Shown one piece after another: positions 9,134 through 18,154 of a stretch of 64,000 nt of DNA. A program made the translations under genes and the position numbers. The stretch spans positions 186,001 to 250,000 of the forward strand of contig NZ_PQSP01000002.1 of NCBI RefSeq assembly GCF_003991585.1, in the 5' to 3' direction. Source of the stretch: Saezia sanguinis (GTDB lineage Bacteria; Pseudomonadota; Gammaproteobacteria; Burkholderiales; Burkholderiaceae_C). The notes under the pieces were generated by a model that was not told the DNA's origin, ran no database searches, and was given only the letters and a program-made list of their open reading frames with translations. How positions within the stretch are numbered: the first letter of the stretch is position 1; each line of letters opens with the position of its first letter.

Positions 9134-9637
9134 ATGGGCGGTAAGTTTTCAGCGTTAGTTAAAACCAACCAGGCGACGCTGACAGACCGTGTCAAAAACT
9201 GCATTGAGCGCAGCATATTCTGCTGGCTGGCCACAGTAGACCGCAATGGCGAGCCGCATGTTTCTCCGCGGGAGATTTTTGCAGCGCATGAGGACACTTA
9301 TTTTTTAATTGCCAATGTGTTTTCCCCCGGCAGCATCCGTAACATCAGGGGCAATCCAAAGGTCAGCGTCAGTTTTGTCGATATGTTTCTTCAGCAGGGG
9401 TTCAAGCTGCAAGGGCAGGCCATGGTTGTGAGCCCTGTGGATGCCGTGTTTAAAAACATCTCTCAACCTTTATTCCTGATGGCAAACAGGGAGTTCCCTA
9501 TCCATAACATCATCTCGATACAGGTGGAAGATGTGACCCCGCTCATCGCGCCCAGCTACAAACTGATGCCCGAGGTGGTGCCTGAAGCGCAGGCCCGGTT
9601 ACTCCCGGGCGAAGACAGTGCCGGTCATGCCGGCTAG
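9134..9637 (+). CDS. Pyridoxamine 5'-phosphate oxidase-like flavin-binding protein
   Basis: A 167-residue protein with the split-barrel flavin-binding fold: IFCWLATVDRNGEPHVSPREIFAA, then SPGSIRNIRGNPKVSVSFVD and a strand FKLQGQAMVV. These fit general PNPOx-like proteins that bind FMN, F420 or haem. They are too general to assign a substrate, and I do not call it PdxH. I chose ATG 9134 (preceded by TTTGGGGAT) over an upstream TTG at 9116. The gene is divergent from cstA across the FNR-box region and converges with ychF. Confidence 0.8.
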   Translation: MGGKFSALVKTNQATLTDRVKNCIERSIFCWLATVDRNGEPHVSPREIFAAHEDTYFLIANVFSPGSIRNIRGNPKVSVSFVDMFLQQGFKLQGQAMVVSPVDAVFKNISQPLFLMANREFPIHNIISIQVEDVTPLIAPSYKLMPEVVPEAQARLLPGEDSAGHAG

Positions 9638-9694
9638 CAAATGAAACAGGAAGCAAGGCGGTCAGGCATTAACCTGCCGCCGTAAATTCATTTG
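9638..9694. repeat. Inverted-repeat structure between convergent genes
   Basis: An outer stem CAAATGAA (9638-9645) pairs with TTCATTTG (9687-9694). Nested inside, GGCGG and CAGG pair with CCTG and CCGCC with one bulged base. It lies exactly between the convergent stops of the PNPOx-like gene and ychF. It lacks a T-run, so it may act as an RNA 3'-end structure, not a classical terminator. Confidence 0.5.
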
Positions 9695-9696
9695 AC

Positions 9697-10779
9697 TTAC
9701 AGGAAGTGCATCACGTCGCCGTCACGCACCACGTAATCCTTGCCTTCAGCCCGCATTTTGCCGGCCTCTTTCGCACCTTGTTCCCCTTTGTACTCGATGA
9801 AGTCATCAAAAGAGATGGTCTGGGCACGAATGAATTTTTTCTCAAAGTCTGAGTGAATGACGCCTGCGGCCTTGGGGGCCGTGTCCCCTTCATGAATGGT
9901 CCAGGCACGCACTTCTTTGACGCCGGCGGTGAAATAGGTTTCCAGCCCCAGCAATTTGTAGGCAGCGCGAATCAGGCGGTTCAAACCGGGCTCGGTCTGG
10001 CCCATTTCGGCCAGAAAAATTTCTTTTTCCTCATCGGCCATATCCGCCAGATCAGCTTCAATTTTGGCGCAGATGGCTACCACGGGAGCGCCTTGTTTTT
10101 CAGCGTATGCTTTCAGGCGGTCAAGCAGGGGGTTGTTTTCAAAACCATCTTCTGCCACGTTACCGACAAACATGGCTTTTTTCACTGTAATCAGGCACAA
10201 GGGTTTGAGCAGCAGCAGTTCCTCTTTGGTCAGATCCATGTTGCGCACCGGGGAGCCTTCATTCAAAGACGCCTGTACTTTTTCAAGCACAGCAACCAGG
10301 GCCTGAGCTTCCTTGTCGCCTGAGCGTGCCACCTTGGAATAGCGCACAACCGCTTTTTCTACTGTAGACAGGTCTGCCAGACACAGCTCGGTTTGAATGA
10401 CTTCAATATCTGAAATCGGGTCAATTTTGCCGGCCACGTGCACAATGTTATCGTCTTCAAAGCAGCGCACCACATTCACAATGGCATCGGTTTCACGAAT
10501 GTGCGATAGGAACTGGTTGCCCAGGCCTTCGCCTTTGGAGGCGCCGGCGACCAGCCCGGCAATGTCCACAAATTCGACAATGGCCGGAACAACGCGTTCG
10601 GGCTTGACAATTTCTGACAGTTTATCCAGCCGCGGATCGGGCACCTCAACCACGCCCACGTTTGGCTCAATGGTGCAAAAAGGATAGTTTGCCGCTTCAA
10701 TGCCCGCTTTGGTCAGCGCATTAAACAGGGTGGATTTGCCGACATTGGGCAGGCCGACGATACCGCATTGCAAACTCAT
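9697..10779 (-). CDS. ychF: Redox-responsive ATPase/GTPase YchF
   Basis: An Obg-related P-loop protein of 360 residues, close to the usual 363. Walker A is [11 protein letters not shown] and the G3 motif is [19 protein letters not shown]. The G4 position reads AKIE in place of NKxD, the change that gives YchF/OLA1 its ATP preference. The C-terminal TGS domain includes [20 protein letters not shown]. YchF binds ribosomes and is linked to translation fidelity and oxidative-stress control. The gene is followed by a hairpin structure and lies downstream of radA on the same strand. Confidence 0.97.
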   Translation of the reverse strand: MSLQCGIVGLPNVGKSTLFNALTKAGIEAANYPFCTIEPNVGVVEVPDPRLDKLSEIVKPERVVPAIVEFVDIAGLVAGASKGEGLGNQFLSHIRETDAIVNVVRCFEDDNIVHVAGKIDPISDIEVIQTELCLADLSTVEKAVVRYSKVARSGDKEAQALVAVLEKVQASLNEGSPVRNMDLTKEELLLLKPLCLITVKKAMFVGNVAEDGFENNPLLDRLKAYAEKQGAPVVAICAKIEADLADMADEEKEIFLAEMGQTEPGLNRLIRAAYKLLGLETYFTAGVKEVRAWTIHEGDTAPKAAGVIHSDFEKKFIRAQTISFDDFIEYKGEQGAKEAGKMRAEGKDYVVRDGDVMHFL

Positions 10780-10871
10780 GGTGTATGGACTTTCTGTGGT
10801 GCAAAATGTTCCATTTTAATGCCTTCGTGCATATTTGGCCCGGCAATGCTGATCAGCTTTGGGGTGTTTGC

Positions 10872-12239
10872 CTATTCGGCCAGTGTCCGCATCAGGTCAA
10901 CGGCCTGCTCGACTCGCTCGACCGGGTGAATGGTCAGGCCTTCAATCGGTTTTTTCGGCGCATTGGCTTTGGGGATAATCGCGACGGAAAACCCGAGCTT
11001 GGCCGCTTCTTTGAGGCGCTCCTGCCCGCGCGGGGCCGGGCGGACCTCGCCGGCAAGCCCCACTTCGCCAAACGTGACAAAGCCCTTGGGCATGGCTTTG
11101 CCGCGCAGGCTGCTGTGTATGGCCATCAATACTGCCAGGTCGGCGGCCGGCTCGCCAATGCGCACACCGCCGACGGCGTTGACAAACACATCCTGGTCAA
11201 ATGTCGTAATACCGGCATGGCGGTGTAAAACAGCCAGCAGCATGGCCAGGCGGTCGCGGTCCAGCCCGACAGACAGGCGGCGCGGGTTGCTGCCGCTGGC
11301 ATCGACCAGTGCCTGCACTTCAACCAGCAAGGGGCGGGTGCCTTCCAGCGTGACCAGAACGCAGGAGCCTGCAACAGGCTCACTGTGGGTAGATAAAAAG
11401 ATAGCGCTGGGGTTGGACACACCTTTGAGGCCGTGCTCGGTCATGGCAAAAACGCCGATTTCATTGACCGCTCCAAAACGGTTTTTGACGGCCCGGATCA
11501 GCCGGAATGTGCTGTGCGTGTCACCTTCAAAATAGAGCACGGTGTCAACCATGTGTTCCAGTACGCGGGGACCGGCCAGGGCACCTTCTTTGGTGACATG
11601 GCCCACCAGAATAATGGTGATGCCGTTGGCCTTGGCGGTGCGGGTCAGTTGTGCAGCGCATTCGCGGACCTGTGCGACTGAGCCGGGGGCTGAACTGAGC
11701 TGGTCGGAATAAACGGTCTGGATCGAGTCGATAACGGCAATGGCGGGTTTTTCGGCCTCCAGCGTTCCCAGAATTTTTTCCAGTTGAATTTCTGCCTGAA
11801 GCCGTACTGCAGACTGGTGCAGTCCGAGCCGGCGGGCCCTGAGTGCAACCTGTGCGCCGGATTCTTCACCGCTGACATACAGTGTGGGCAGCTGGCGCGC
11901 CAGGGCGTCGGTTGCCTGCAGCAGCAGGGTTGATTTGCCGATGCCCGGGTCGCCCCCAATGAGCACGACACCACCGGCCACCAGCCCGCCGCCGAGCACC
12001 CGGTCAAGCTCCTGAATTCCGCAAGGGGTACGGGTCACTTCCGAGGCTTCAATTTCTGCCAGTGTTGTCACCGGAGCGGTGGTTGAAAGTGCCGCAAAAC
12101 GGTTTTTGCTGGGGGCCGAAGTCTCGGCAATGCTTTCAACCAGGGTGTTCCATTGGCCGCAATGCGGGCATTTGCCCAGCCAGCGTGGTGTGGTGCCGCC
12201 GCAGGCATTGCAGACATAAATGGTTTTTTCTTTAGCCAT
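10872..12239 (-). CDS. radA: DNA repair protein RadA
   Basis: A 455-residue recombination mediator that drives branch migration of RecA intermediates. In order: a four-Cys zinc finger (CNAC and CPHC within the first 35 residues), Walker A GGDPGIGKSTL, the RadA-specific KNRFG motif (KNRFGAVNEIGVF), and a C-terminal Lon-like domain. The N-terminus MAKEKTIYVCNACG is conserved, so I start at 12239 and not at the Met 12 codons upstream. The upstream minus-strand membrane protein ends 36 bp before this start. Confidence 0.97.
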   Translation of the reverse strand: MAKEKTIYVCNACGGTTPRWLGKCPHCGQWNTLVESIAETSAPSKNRFAALSTTAPVTTLAEIEASEVTRTPCGIQELDRVLGGGLVAGGVVLIGGDPGIGKSTLLLQATDALARQLPTLYVSGEESGAQVALRARRLGLHQSAVRLQAEIQLEKILGTLEAEKPAIAVIDSIQTVYSDQLSSAPGSVAQVRECAAQLTRTAKANGITIILVGHVTKEGALAGPRVLEHMVDTVLYFEGDTHSTFRLIRAVKNRFGAVNEIGVFAMTEHGLKGVSNPSAIFLSTHSEPVAGSCVLVTLEGTRPLLVEVQALVDASGSNPRRLSVGLDRDRLAMLLAVLHRHAGITTFDQDVFVNAVGGVRIGEPAADLAVLMAIHSSLRGKAMPKGFVTFGEVGLAGEVRPAPRGQERLKEAAKLGFSVAIIPKANAPKKPIEGLTIHPVERVEQAVDLMRTLAE

Positions 12240-12275
12240 GGCGTATTGTACTGTTTGGCTGTGAAAGCAAGGCAA

Positions 12276-12656
12276 TCAGCTCCAGAGCAGGAGTTTTAAA
12301 AGCATCAGAAACAGCACAGCGCAGGCGCATATCAGAATACGTGAGCGGGTGCGCAGCTTATCCACGACCTCAACCAGACGCTGGTGCTGCTCGGCCATGG
12401 CGTTTACCAACTGGGCGGCTTCCAGCGCATTGGCCTGGGCCTGCGTACGTTCTTTTTCCAGCAGGGCGACCCTGGCCTGCAGGTTGGCTACCGGGTGGGC
12501 AGAAGCATCGGGTATCTGTTCAGGCTGGGTGGGCGCGGTATTATCCTTGCGGATGCTTTGCCATAATTGGCGCGCACCCATGACAACGGCAGGAGCGGCC
12601 TGGATCACGTCTTTCCAGGGAATGATTTTGAGTGCTGAAAGCCAGCCGATTGCCAT
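12276..12656 (-). CDS. Small tail-anchored coiled-coil membrane protein, unknown function
   Basis: 126 residues. The N-terminus is moderately hydrophobic. Residues ~55-105 (LQARVALLEKERTQAQANAL onward, with Lys/Arg/Glu heptads) look like a coiled coil. The last ~18 residues (ILICACAVLFLMLLKLLLW) form one transmembrane helix. It sits directly upstream of radA, spaced 36 bp, so co-transcription is likely. I do not recognise the family. A link to RadA function is possible only by context. Confidence 0.7.
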   Translation of the reverse strand: MAIGWLSALKIIPWKDVIQAAPAVVMGARQLWQSIRKDNTAPTQPEQIPDASAHPVANLQARVALLEKERTQAQANALEAAQLVNAMAEQHQRLVEVVDKLRTRSRILICACAVLFLMLLKLLLWS

Positions 12657-12763
12657 AGCGGGTGCTCCTTGTCAAAGGTGTGTTGTGCATGCAGCAGAGA
12701 GGGAAATAGCTACTGCATACTAGATACAGATGGTGCGAAGGAATGGCATTTCAAGGCATCCGG

Positions 12764-13270
12764 CTATTCTTTGGCCAGAATTTCAAGCGAACGTTTGGCA
12801 TATTCCTGTTGCAGTTCGCGGCGTAACTGGGCCGCACGGTAGCGTCTTTTTTCGTCCGGCGTGGCAGGTGTGAGCTTGGGGACGGCGGTGGGCTGGCCCT
12901 GAGCGTCTACCGCGACCATGGTGAAAAAGCAGCTGTTGACATGCCGTACGACTTTTTCTTTGATGTTTTCGGCAATGACTTTGATGCCGATTTCCATCGA
13001 AGTGTTGCCGGTGTAGTTGACGCTGGCGAGAAACGTCACCAGTTCTCCGACATGGATCGGTTGCCGGAAAACGACCTGATCAACCGAAATGGTGACAACA
13101 TATTCCCCGGCGTAACGCGACGCGCAGGCAAACGCGACCTGATCGAGCAGGCGCAACAGATCGCCGCCGTGTACGTTGCCGGCGAAGTTGGCATAGTTGG
13201 GCGTCATCAGAACTGACATGATCAGGTGATGGCTGGGTAATAGAACTTGGGAGGCGTCTTCAGGGTGCAT
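12764..13270 (-). CDS. Acyl-CoA thioesterase (YciA/BFIT-like hotdog fold)
   Basis: A 168-residue single hotdog-domain protein. The conserved block NFAGNVHGGDLLRLLDQVAFACASRYAG holds the helix-start and catalytic Asp typical of YciA-like acyl-CoA thioesterases. The strand VTISVDQVVFRQPIHVGELV follows. It should hydrolyse acyl-CoA to free CoA in the cytoplasm; chain-length preference cannot be read. The C-terminal 30 residues are charged and helical (RRYRAAQLRRELQQEYAKRS). It is a monocistronic minus-strand gene. Confidence 0.9.
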   Translation of the reverse strand: MHPEDASQVLLPSHHLIMSVLMTPNYANFAGNVHGGDLLRLLDQVAFACASRYAGEYVVTISVDQVVFRQPIHVGELVTFLASVNYTGNTSMEIGIKVIAENIKEKVVRHVNSCFFTMVAVDAQGQPTAVPKLTPATPDEKRRYRAAQLRRELQQEYAKRSLEILAKE

Positions 13271-13327
13271 GATGAATGTTCAAAGTGGTGATAGCCGTCA
13301 TTGTATGCAACACGGGAAAATGTGTTT

Positions 13328-14416
13328 TTAATCAGTGACATGGACCGGCACGCGGGGAGCCAGCGCGCACATCAGCTCATATCCGACCGTATGGGCGGCC
13401 AGAGCCACCTCATCAACCGATAACAAGGTCCCGTTTGGCGCCTGCCCCCATAACGTCACGCTACTGCCAGGCTGGGCGGCCGGAATATGGGTGATGTCTG
13501 CAACCATCATGTCCATGCTGATGCGCCCGACGGTGCCGGTGCGTATGCCGTCTACCAGAATCGGGGTGCCGGAAGGGGCAATACGCGGATAACCGTCGGC
13601 ATAACCACAGGCCACGACCCCGATGCGCATGGGGTGTTGTGCAACGAATGTGCTGCCGTAACCCACTGTGTCGCCAGGTTTCAGCGTCTGTGTGGCAATG
13701 ATCTGGCTTTGCAGGGTCATGGCCGGGCGCAGTCCCCAATCCTCGCTGGTATGGGCTGGGTAGTCAAAAGAGGCGCCATACAGCACAATGCCGGGGCGGC
13801 ACCAGTCGCTGGGCGCTTCGGGGTGATCCAGGCTCGCGGCTGAATTGCATAAGGTTCTTTCACCGGGCAGGTCTGCGGTCGTTGCCTGAAAGGTTGCTAG
13901 CTGGTCGGCAATGCCGCGTGGGCCATCGGCATCTGAAAAATGCATCATCAGCCCGATTTCTCCCACCTGGGGCAGGCTGTTCAGGCGCGCCCAGGCGGCG
14001 CGGAATCTTTCAGGTGTGAACCCCAGGCGGTTCATGCCTGCGTTCATTTTCAGAAAGACATGATGCGGTGCTGTGGTTTTATGCGAAGCCAGCCAGTCAA
14101 TCTGCGCATCGCGGTGTACCGCGTGTGTCAGGTTCAGCCGGGAGCAGATTTCAAGGTCGCGCGGCTCAAAAACACCTTCCAGCAGTAAAATGGGGCCTCT
14201 CCAGCCGAGTTGGCGTATCCGCTGTGCTTCGGCCAGATCCAGTAGCGCAAAACCGTCTGCGGCCCTGAGCGCAGGAAAGACGTTTTCAATGCCGTGTCCG
14301 TAAGCGTTGGCTTTGACGACTGCCCACAGGCGTGCGTCGGGCCGGGCCTGTCTGACCCGTTGCAGGTTGTGCGTCAAGGCCGTTGAATGGATCAGTGCTT
14401 GTATCGGGCGGGGCAT
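13328..14416 (-). CDS. alr: Alanine racemase
   Basis: A PLP enzyme making D-alanine for peptidoglycan. The PLP lysine is K35 in [11 protein letters not shown]. The second catalytic region, [27 protein letters not shown], and [11 protein letters not shown] near the C-terminus are in the expected order. From ATG 14416 the product is 362 residues, the normal size. The frame opens 33 codons earlier (14515), but that part has no homologous character and [14 protein letters not shown] is a typical start. It is divergent from lplT. Confidence 0.95.
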   Translation of the reverse strand: MPRPIQALIHSTALTHNLQRVRQARPDARLWAVVKANAYGHGIENVFPALRAADGFALLDLAEAQRIRQLGWRGPILLLEGVFEPRDLEICSRLNLTHAVHRDAQIDWLASHKTTAPHHVFLKMNAGMNRLGFTPERFRAAWARLNSLPQVGEIGLMMHFSDADGPRGIADQLATFQATTADLPGERTLCNSAASLDHPEAPSDWCRPGIVLYGASFDYPAHTSEDWGLRPAMTLQSQIIATQTLKPGDTVGYGSTFVAQHPMRIGVVACGYADGYPRIAPSGTPILVDGIRTGTVGRISMDMMVADITHIPAAQPGSSVTLWGQAPNGTLLSVDEVALAAHTVGYELMCALAPRVPVHVTD

Positions 14417-14688
14417 GGTAAAACAATCCGGGTTGAAGGCTGGAATAGGTATGTTGAAATGATCATGCAGGGTATGCAGGTTGATTGTACTGCGCGCAAA
14501 AGCATGATTTGTCAAATGCCTATGAATATATTTCCTTGGATTTTATATTTGTCTTGACCCAGGAGGATTCCGGATTACATAAACGTGATATAAAGAGAAG
14601 CTTTATCGGGCAAAAAGGTGATGTCAGGCGCATGTATCTAGATGGAATGTCATGGCACCTTGGTTTGGTCAATTGAATCCTCAGAAGT

Positions 14689-15984
14689 ATGAAAAAAGGT
14701 TTTTACTGGATTATCTCTACGCAGTTTTTAAGCTCGTTTGCAGATAATGCGCTGTTGATTGTGGCAATTGCCTTGCTGCAGGAGTTGAGCGCTCCTGACT
14801 GGGCCACACCCATGCTCAAGTTCACGTTCACCATTTCTTATGTGCTGCTGGCGGCTTTTGTAGCAACATTTGCAGATTCGCGTCCGAAAGGCCGGGTGAT
14901 GTTTGTCACCAACCTGATCAAAATGGTTGGTTTGCTGACGATGCTGTTCTGGGTGCATCCGTTGCTGGCCTATGGCATCGTGGGTATCGGCGCAGCGGCC
15001 TATTCGCCGGCCAAATACGGCATTTTGACCGAGTTGCTGCCTGCTGAAAAACTGGTGGTTGCCAATGGCTGGATTGAAGGGACCACCGTGTCTTCCATTA
15101 TTCTGGGAATGGGCGTTGGCGGTTTTCTGGTGAGTCCGACGATGTCGGAATTTTTATTGGGGCTGCATTTGCCCGGGGCAAAAACGGCAGCGCAGTCAGC
15201 GCTTTGGGTGGTGTTGTGTATTTATCTGCTGGCCACGCTGTGCAATTTGCGCATTCCTGATACAGGCGCACGTTATAAAAAACCGGTCTGGCGGGTTGGT
15301 CCGATGCTGATGAATTTCAGCCGCAGTGTGCGTGTGCTTTGGAGCGATAAGCTCGGCCAGATTTCGCTGGCGATTACCACATTGTTCTGGGGTGCCGGGG
15401 CAACTTTGCAGTTTATTGTGCTGAAGTGGGCTGAGACAGCCCTGGGGTTGCCGCTGCATGATTCATCATGGCTGCTGGGTGTGGTGGCGATCGGCATTGC
15501 TGCAGGCGCGATTCTGGCGGCAGCCACAGTGCCTTTGAAAAAGGCCTTGAACGTCATGGGGCTGGGCGTTGTGATGGGGCTGATGTGTGTGGTGCTGGCG
15601 TTTTATAACATGGATGCCATTCCTGAAGTCAGTATCGTCGGTATTCCTTTGTATCTGGTGATTGCAGCCCTGTTTCTGATGGTCATCGGCGGCCTGGCCG
15701 GCTTCTTTATGGTGCCGATGAATGCCTTGCTGCAGCATCGTGGGCATGTGCGGTTGTCAGCCGGGCATTCCATTGCGGTGCAGAATTTCAATGAGAACAT
15801 TGGTATTCTGGTCATGCTGGCGATGTACGCCTTGCTGATCATGCTGGGGTTATCCACACGGGTCATCATCATTCTGTTTGGCATATTCATGATGGGTGCC
15901 ATCTATGCGGTTATATTGTGGAACAAGGCCAATATGCGTGAAAAGGACTGGACGCAGTTGATTGGTGAGGAAAAGCACTACTGA
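14689..15984 (+). CDS. lplT: Lysophospholipid transporter LplT
   Basis: An MFS membrane protein of 431 residues with about 12 transmembrane helices. The N-terminal block KKGFYWIISTQFLSSFADNALLIVAI and the loop AAYSPAKYGILTELLPAEKLVVANGWIEG are diagnostic of LplT. It moves lysophospholipids to the inner leaflet for reacylation. In E. coli lplT pairs with aas; no acyltransferase is adjacent here. The ribosome-binding site (CAGAAG) is weak. The preceding ~270 bp gap to alr holds a possible -35 TTGACC (14554-14559) with a poor -10. Confidence 0.94.
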   Translation: MKKGFYWIISTQFLSSFADNALLIVAIALLQELSAPDWATPMLKFTFTISYVLLAAFVATFADSRPKGRVMFVTNLIKMVGLLTMLFWVHPLLAYGIVGIGAAAYSPAKYGILTELLPAEKLVVANGWIEGTTVSSIILGMGVGGFLVSPTMSEFLLGLHLPGAKTAAQSALWVVLCIYLLATLCNLRIPDTGARYKKPVWRVGPMLMNFSRSVRVLWSDKLGQISLAITTLFWGAGATLQFIVLKWAETALGLPLHDSSWLLGVVAIGIAAGAILAAATVPLKKALNVMGLGVVMGLMCVVLAFYNMDAIPEVSIVGIPLYLVIAALFLMVIGGLAGFFMVPMNALLQHRGHVRLSAGHSIAVQNFNENIGILVMLAMYALLIMLGLSTRVIIILFGIFMMGAIYAVILWNKANMREKDWTQLIGEEKHY

Positions 15985-16001
15985 CCTGTGTCCGTTTTGA
16001 T

Positions 16002-16038
16002 CCAGCGCATAATGAAAATTCAAAAGAAAGTGCGCTGG
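16002..16038 (+). terminator. Possible terminator hairpin after lplT
   Basis: CCAGCGCA (16002-16009) pairs perfectly with TGCGCTGG (16031-16038) across a 21-base A-rich loop. The 3' side is only weakly T-rich (TTGTGAATAG). It starts 17 bp after the lplT stop and could mark its 3' end. Confidence 0.4.
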
Positions 16039-16090
16039 TTGTGAATAGTGCATAAACAGCACTCCTGGCGTTAGACAAAACTTTTGTTTT

Positions 16091-16111
16091 CCATGGCTTG
16101 GCAGGCCATGG
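16091..16111. promoter_or_regulatory. Palindrome upstream of glutathione peroxidase
   Basis: CCATGGC (16091-16097) and GCCATGG (16105-16111) form a perfect 7-bp inverted repeat with a 7-base spacer TTGGCAG. It lies ~30 bp before the gpx start, in the likely 5' leader. It may be an operator or an mRNA hairpin; no known regulator consensus fits. Confidence 0.35.
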
Positions 16112-16140
16112 TCGGCTGTCCTCTACCGTGTGGAGTGTTT

Positions 16141-16638
16141 ATGAGTTTCGTATACGATTTCTCTGTGAAAGACATCCGTGGCAATGATTTGGATTTTTCG
16201 AGCTACCGCGGGAAAGTGCTTTTGATTGTGAACACTGCCAGCCAGTGTGGCTTCACGCCGCAGTTTGCCGGGCTGGAGGCGCTGTATCAAAAGTACAAGG
16301 ACCAGGGGCTGGTGGTGGTTGGTTTTCCATGCAACCAGTTTGGCCAGCAGGACCCTGGCAGCGCATCAGAAATAGCGCAGTTTTGCCAGATCAATTACGG
16401 TGTGACATTCCCGATGATGGCCAAGGTGGATGTCAATGGCCCTGATGCATCGCCGTTGTGGGTGTGGCTGAAACAGTCTGCTTCCGGCGTGCTGGGGACA
16501 GAGGCCATCAAATGGAACTTCACCAAATTTCTGGTGGGCGGTGATGGCAAAGTGATCGATCGTTATGGTTCGGTCATCAAGCCTCAAAGTCTGGAGGCGG
16601 ATATTGAGGCTGCACTGCAACAGTTGCCGGGGCTGTGA
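16141..16638 (+). CDS. Glutathione peroxidase (Cys type)
   Basis: A 165-residue thiol peroxidase that reduces hydroperoxides. The active-site Cys is C36 in NTASQCGFTPQF, where selenoenzymes have Sec. The conserved Gln region GFPCNQFGQQDPGS and the Trp-Asn motif KWNFTKFLV complete the catalytic set. A second Cys in GFPCNQF suggests a thioredoxin-dependent mechanism, as in many bacterial homologues. I start at ATG 16141, preceded by GGAG with six intervening bases. The frame runs 19 codons further upstream through a palindrome but without homologous sequence. Confidence 0.94.
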   Translation: MSFVYDFSVKDIRGNDLDFSSYRGKVLLIVNTASQCGFTPQFAGLEALYQKYKDQGLVVVGFPCNQFGQQDPGSASEIAQFCQINYGVTFPMMAKVDVNGPDASPLWVWLKQSASGVLGTEAIKWNFTKFLVGGDGKVIDRYGSVIKPQSLEADIEAALQQLPGL

Positions 16639-16710
16639 TGTTGTGCGCCAGTGCTTAAATGGATGTATCATGCACAGTTGCCTTCGTAAAAAAATTTAAT
16701 TTGATACACC

Positions 16711-17907
16711 ATGTTTGAACACATTCCTGCCTATGCCGGTGACCCGATTCTGTCGCTGGTGGAACAATTTTTACGCGATGAGCGTGCCACCAAAGTCAAT
16801 CTGAGTATTGGCCTGTTTTATGATGATGATGGCAATATCCCCCTGTTAGAGCCGGTGCAGGAGGCGGAGGACCGCTTGGTGGCTCAACACCGTGCGCGCA
16901 GTTATCTGCCGATGGACGGGGATGCCGAGTTTCGTGAAGCGGCGCGTGCCTATGTGTTTGGGGATAAACATGAGGCAGTGACTTCGCACCGGATTGCTTC
17001 GGTGCAGGCCATTGGTGGTTCTGGCGCGCTGAAGCTGGCGGCAGATCTGGTGCACCGTTATTTCCCGCAGTCGGAAGTTTGGATCAGCCAGCCGACCTGG
17101 GACAACCACCGTGCCATTTTTGAAGCTGCGGGTGTGAAGGTGAATGAGTATCCTTATTACGACCGCGAAAATAACCGGATCCGGTTTGACGAGCTGCTGG
17201 CCTGTATTCAGACCTTGCCTGCTCGCAGCGTGGTGCTGATGCACCCATGCTGCCATAACCCGACCGGGATGGACTTGTCCCATGAGCAGTGGCAACAACT
17301 GATTACTGTGTTCAAACAAAACAACCTGATTGCCTATTTGGATATGGCATACCAGGGGTTTGGGCAAGGCATTGAGGAAGACGCCTGGACGGTTCGCGCG
17401 TTTGCGGCAGCAGGGCTGTCCTGTTTTGTCGGATCTTCCTTTTCCAAAAGCTTTTCCTGGTATGGTGAGCGTGCAGGCGCCTTGCATGTGGTCTGTGCCA
17501 GTGCCAAAGAAGCCGATTGTGTGCTGGGGCAACTGAAAGCAATTGTGCGCCAGATCTATTCCAGCCCGCCTGTGCATGGTGCTGCGGTGGTTAATATGGT
17601 GCTGCGCGATCCGATTCTGCGCACCCGCTGGGAGCAGGATGTCAACCACATGCGTGCGCGTATCCAGGAAATGCGCCAGGTGCTGCAAAAAATCATCAGT
17701 GCCAAAGTGCCGGGGCGCAATTTTGACTACTTTACCCAGCAACAGGGCATGTTCAGCTATACCGGACTGAGTGCTGAGCAGGTGGACCGGCTGCGCGAGG
17801 AGTTTGCCGTGTATCTGGTGCGTTCCGGGCGCATGTGTGTGGCCGGGCTGAATCATCACAATGTGGAGTATGTGGCGCAATCCATGGCGCAGGTGCTGCA
17901 AGAATGA
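16711..17907 (+). CDS. tyrB: Aromatic/aspartate aminotransferase
   Basis: A class I PLP aminotransferase of 398 residues, similar in length to TyrB/AspC. The start MFEHIPAYAGDPILSLVEQFLRDE is characteristic. The PLP lysine is in SSFSKSFSWYGERAGAL, and the phosphate-binding and substrate Arg positions (VRSGRMCVAGLN) are near the end. It should interconvert aromatic amino acids or aspartate with their 2-oxoacids. Because hisC is missing from the his operon, a broad-specificity aminotransferase such as this could matter for histidinol phosphate; that is speculation. A strong terminator follows. Confidence 0.92.
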   Translation: MFEHIPAYAGDPILSLVEQFLRDERATKVNLSIGLFYDDDGNIPLLEPVQEAEDRLVAQHRARSYLPMDGDAEFREAARAYVFGDKHEAVTSHRIASVQAIGGSGALKLAADLVHRYFPQSEVWISQPTWDNHRAIFEAAGVKVNEYPYYDRENNRIRFDELLACIQTLPARSVVLMHPCCHNPTGMDLSHEQWQQLITVFKQNNLIAYLDMAYQGFGQGIEEDAWTVRAFAAAGLSCFVGSSFSKSFSWYGERAGALHVVCASAKEADCVLGQLKAIVRQIYSSPPVHGAAVVNMVLRDPILRTRWEQDVNHMRARIQEMRQVLQKIISAKVPGRNFDYFTQQQGMFSYTGLSAEQVDRLREEFAVYLVRSGRMCVAGLNHHNVEYVAQSMAQVLQE

Positions 17908-17940
17908 CATTTCCTTAGAGCAGCGCGACTTTACAAGCAG

Positions 17941-17967
17941 GCCCCGGCATCAGCCCGGGGCTTTTTT
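17941..17967 (+). terminator. Intrinsic terminator after the aminotransferase gene
   Basis: GCCCCGG (17941-17947), loop CATCAGC, CCGGGGC (17955-17961), then six T. A classical Rho-independent terminator 33 bp downstream of the tyrB stop. Confidence 0.93.
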
Positions 17968-18033
17968 ATGGCTGTTTCCCATATCCTCAATGTCCGAGCG
18001 TCGTGAAGGTACTTGATTGTACTTTTTGTCTTT

Positions 18034-18056
18034 AACATGTATTATTTTTACATGTT
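18034..18056. promoter_or_regulatory. NsrR-like operator over the hcp promoter
   Basis: AACATGTA (18034-18041) and TACATGTT (18049-18056) form a perfect 8-bp inverted repeat with a 7-base A/T spacer. Read as 11-1-11 it parallels the NsrR consensus (AAGATGYATTT repeated inversely), differing mainly by C for G at position 3 of each arm. It overlaps a plausible promoter: -35 TTGTAC (18017-18022), 17-bp gap, -10 TATTAT (18040-18045). The gene for NsrR itself is three genes downstream. Confidence 0.65.
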
Positions 18057-18154
18057 TTGATGTCAGGCTGATTTTGAAACGAAATATCAAGACATGACGC
18101 ATAGATGAAACGATGAGAACGTAACCATTCCAGACACAAGAGGAAGGAATCACG

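Noticed and set aside
14485..14676. A 63-codon plus-strand frame before lplT
   Set aside because: It begins inside the alr leader and its sequence has no domain character. The AGGAGG at 14561-14566 has no start codon at a useful distance that leads to a sustained frame.
16846..17910. A 354-codon frame antisense to the aminotransferase
   Set aside because: It is a shadow frame. The sense strand has a complete catalytic protein, and the antisense product is His/Gln-rich without motifs.
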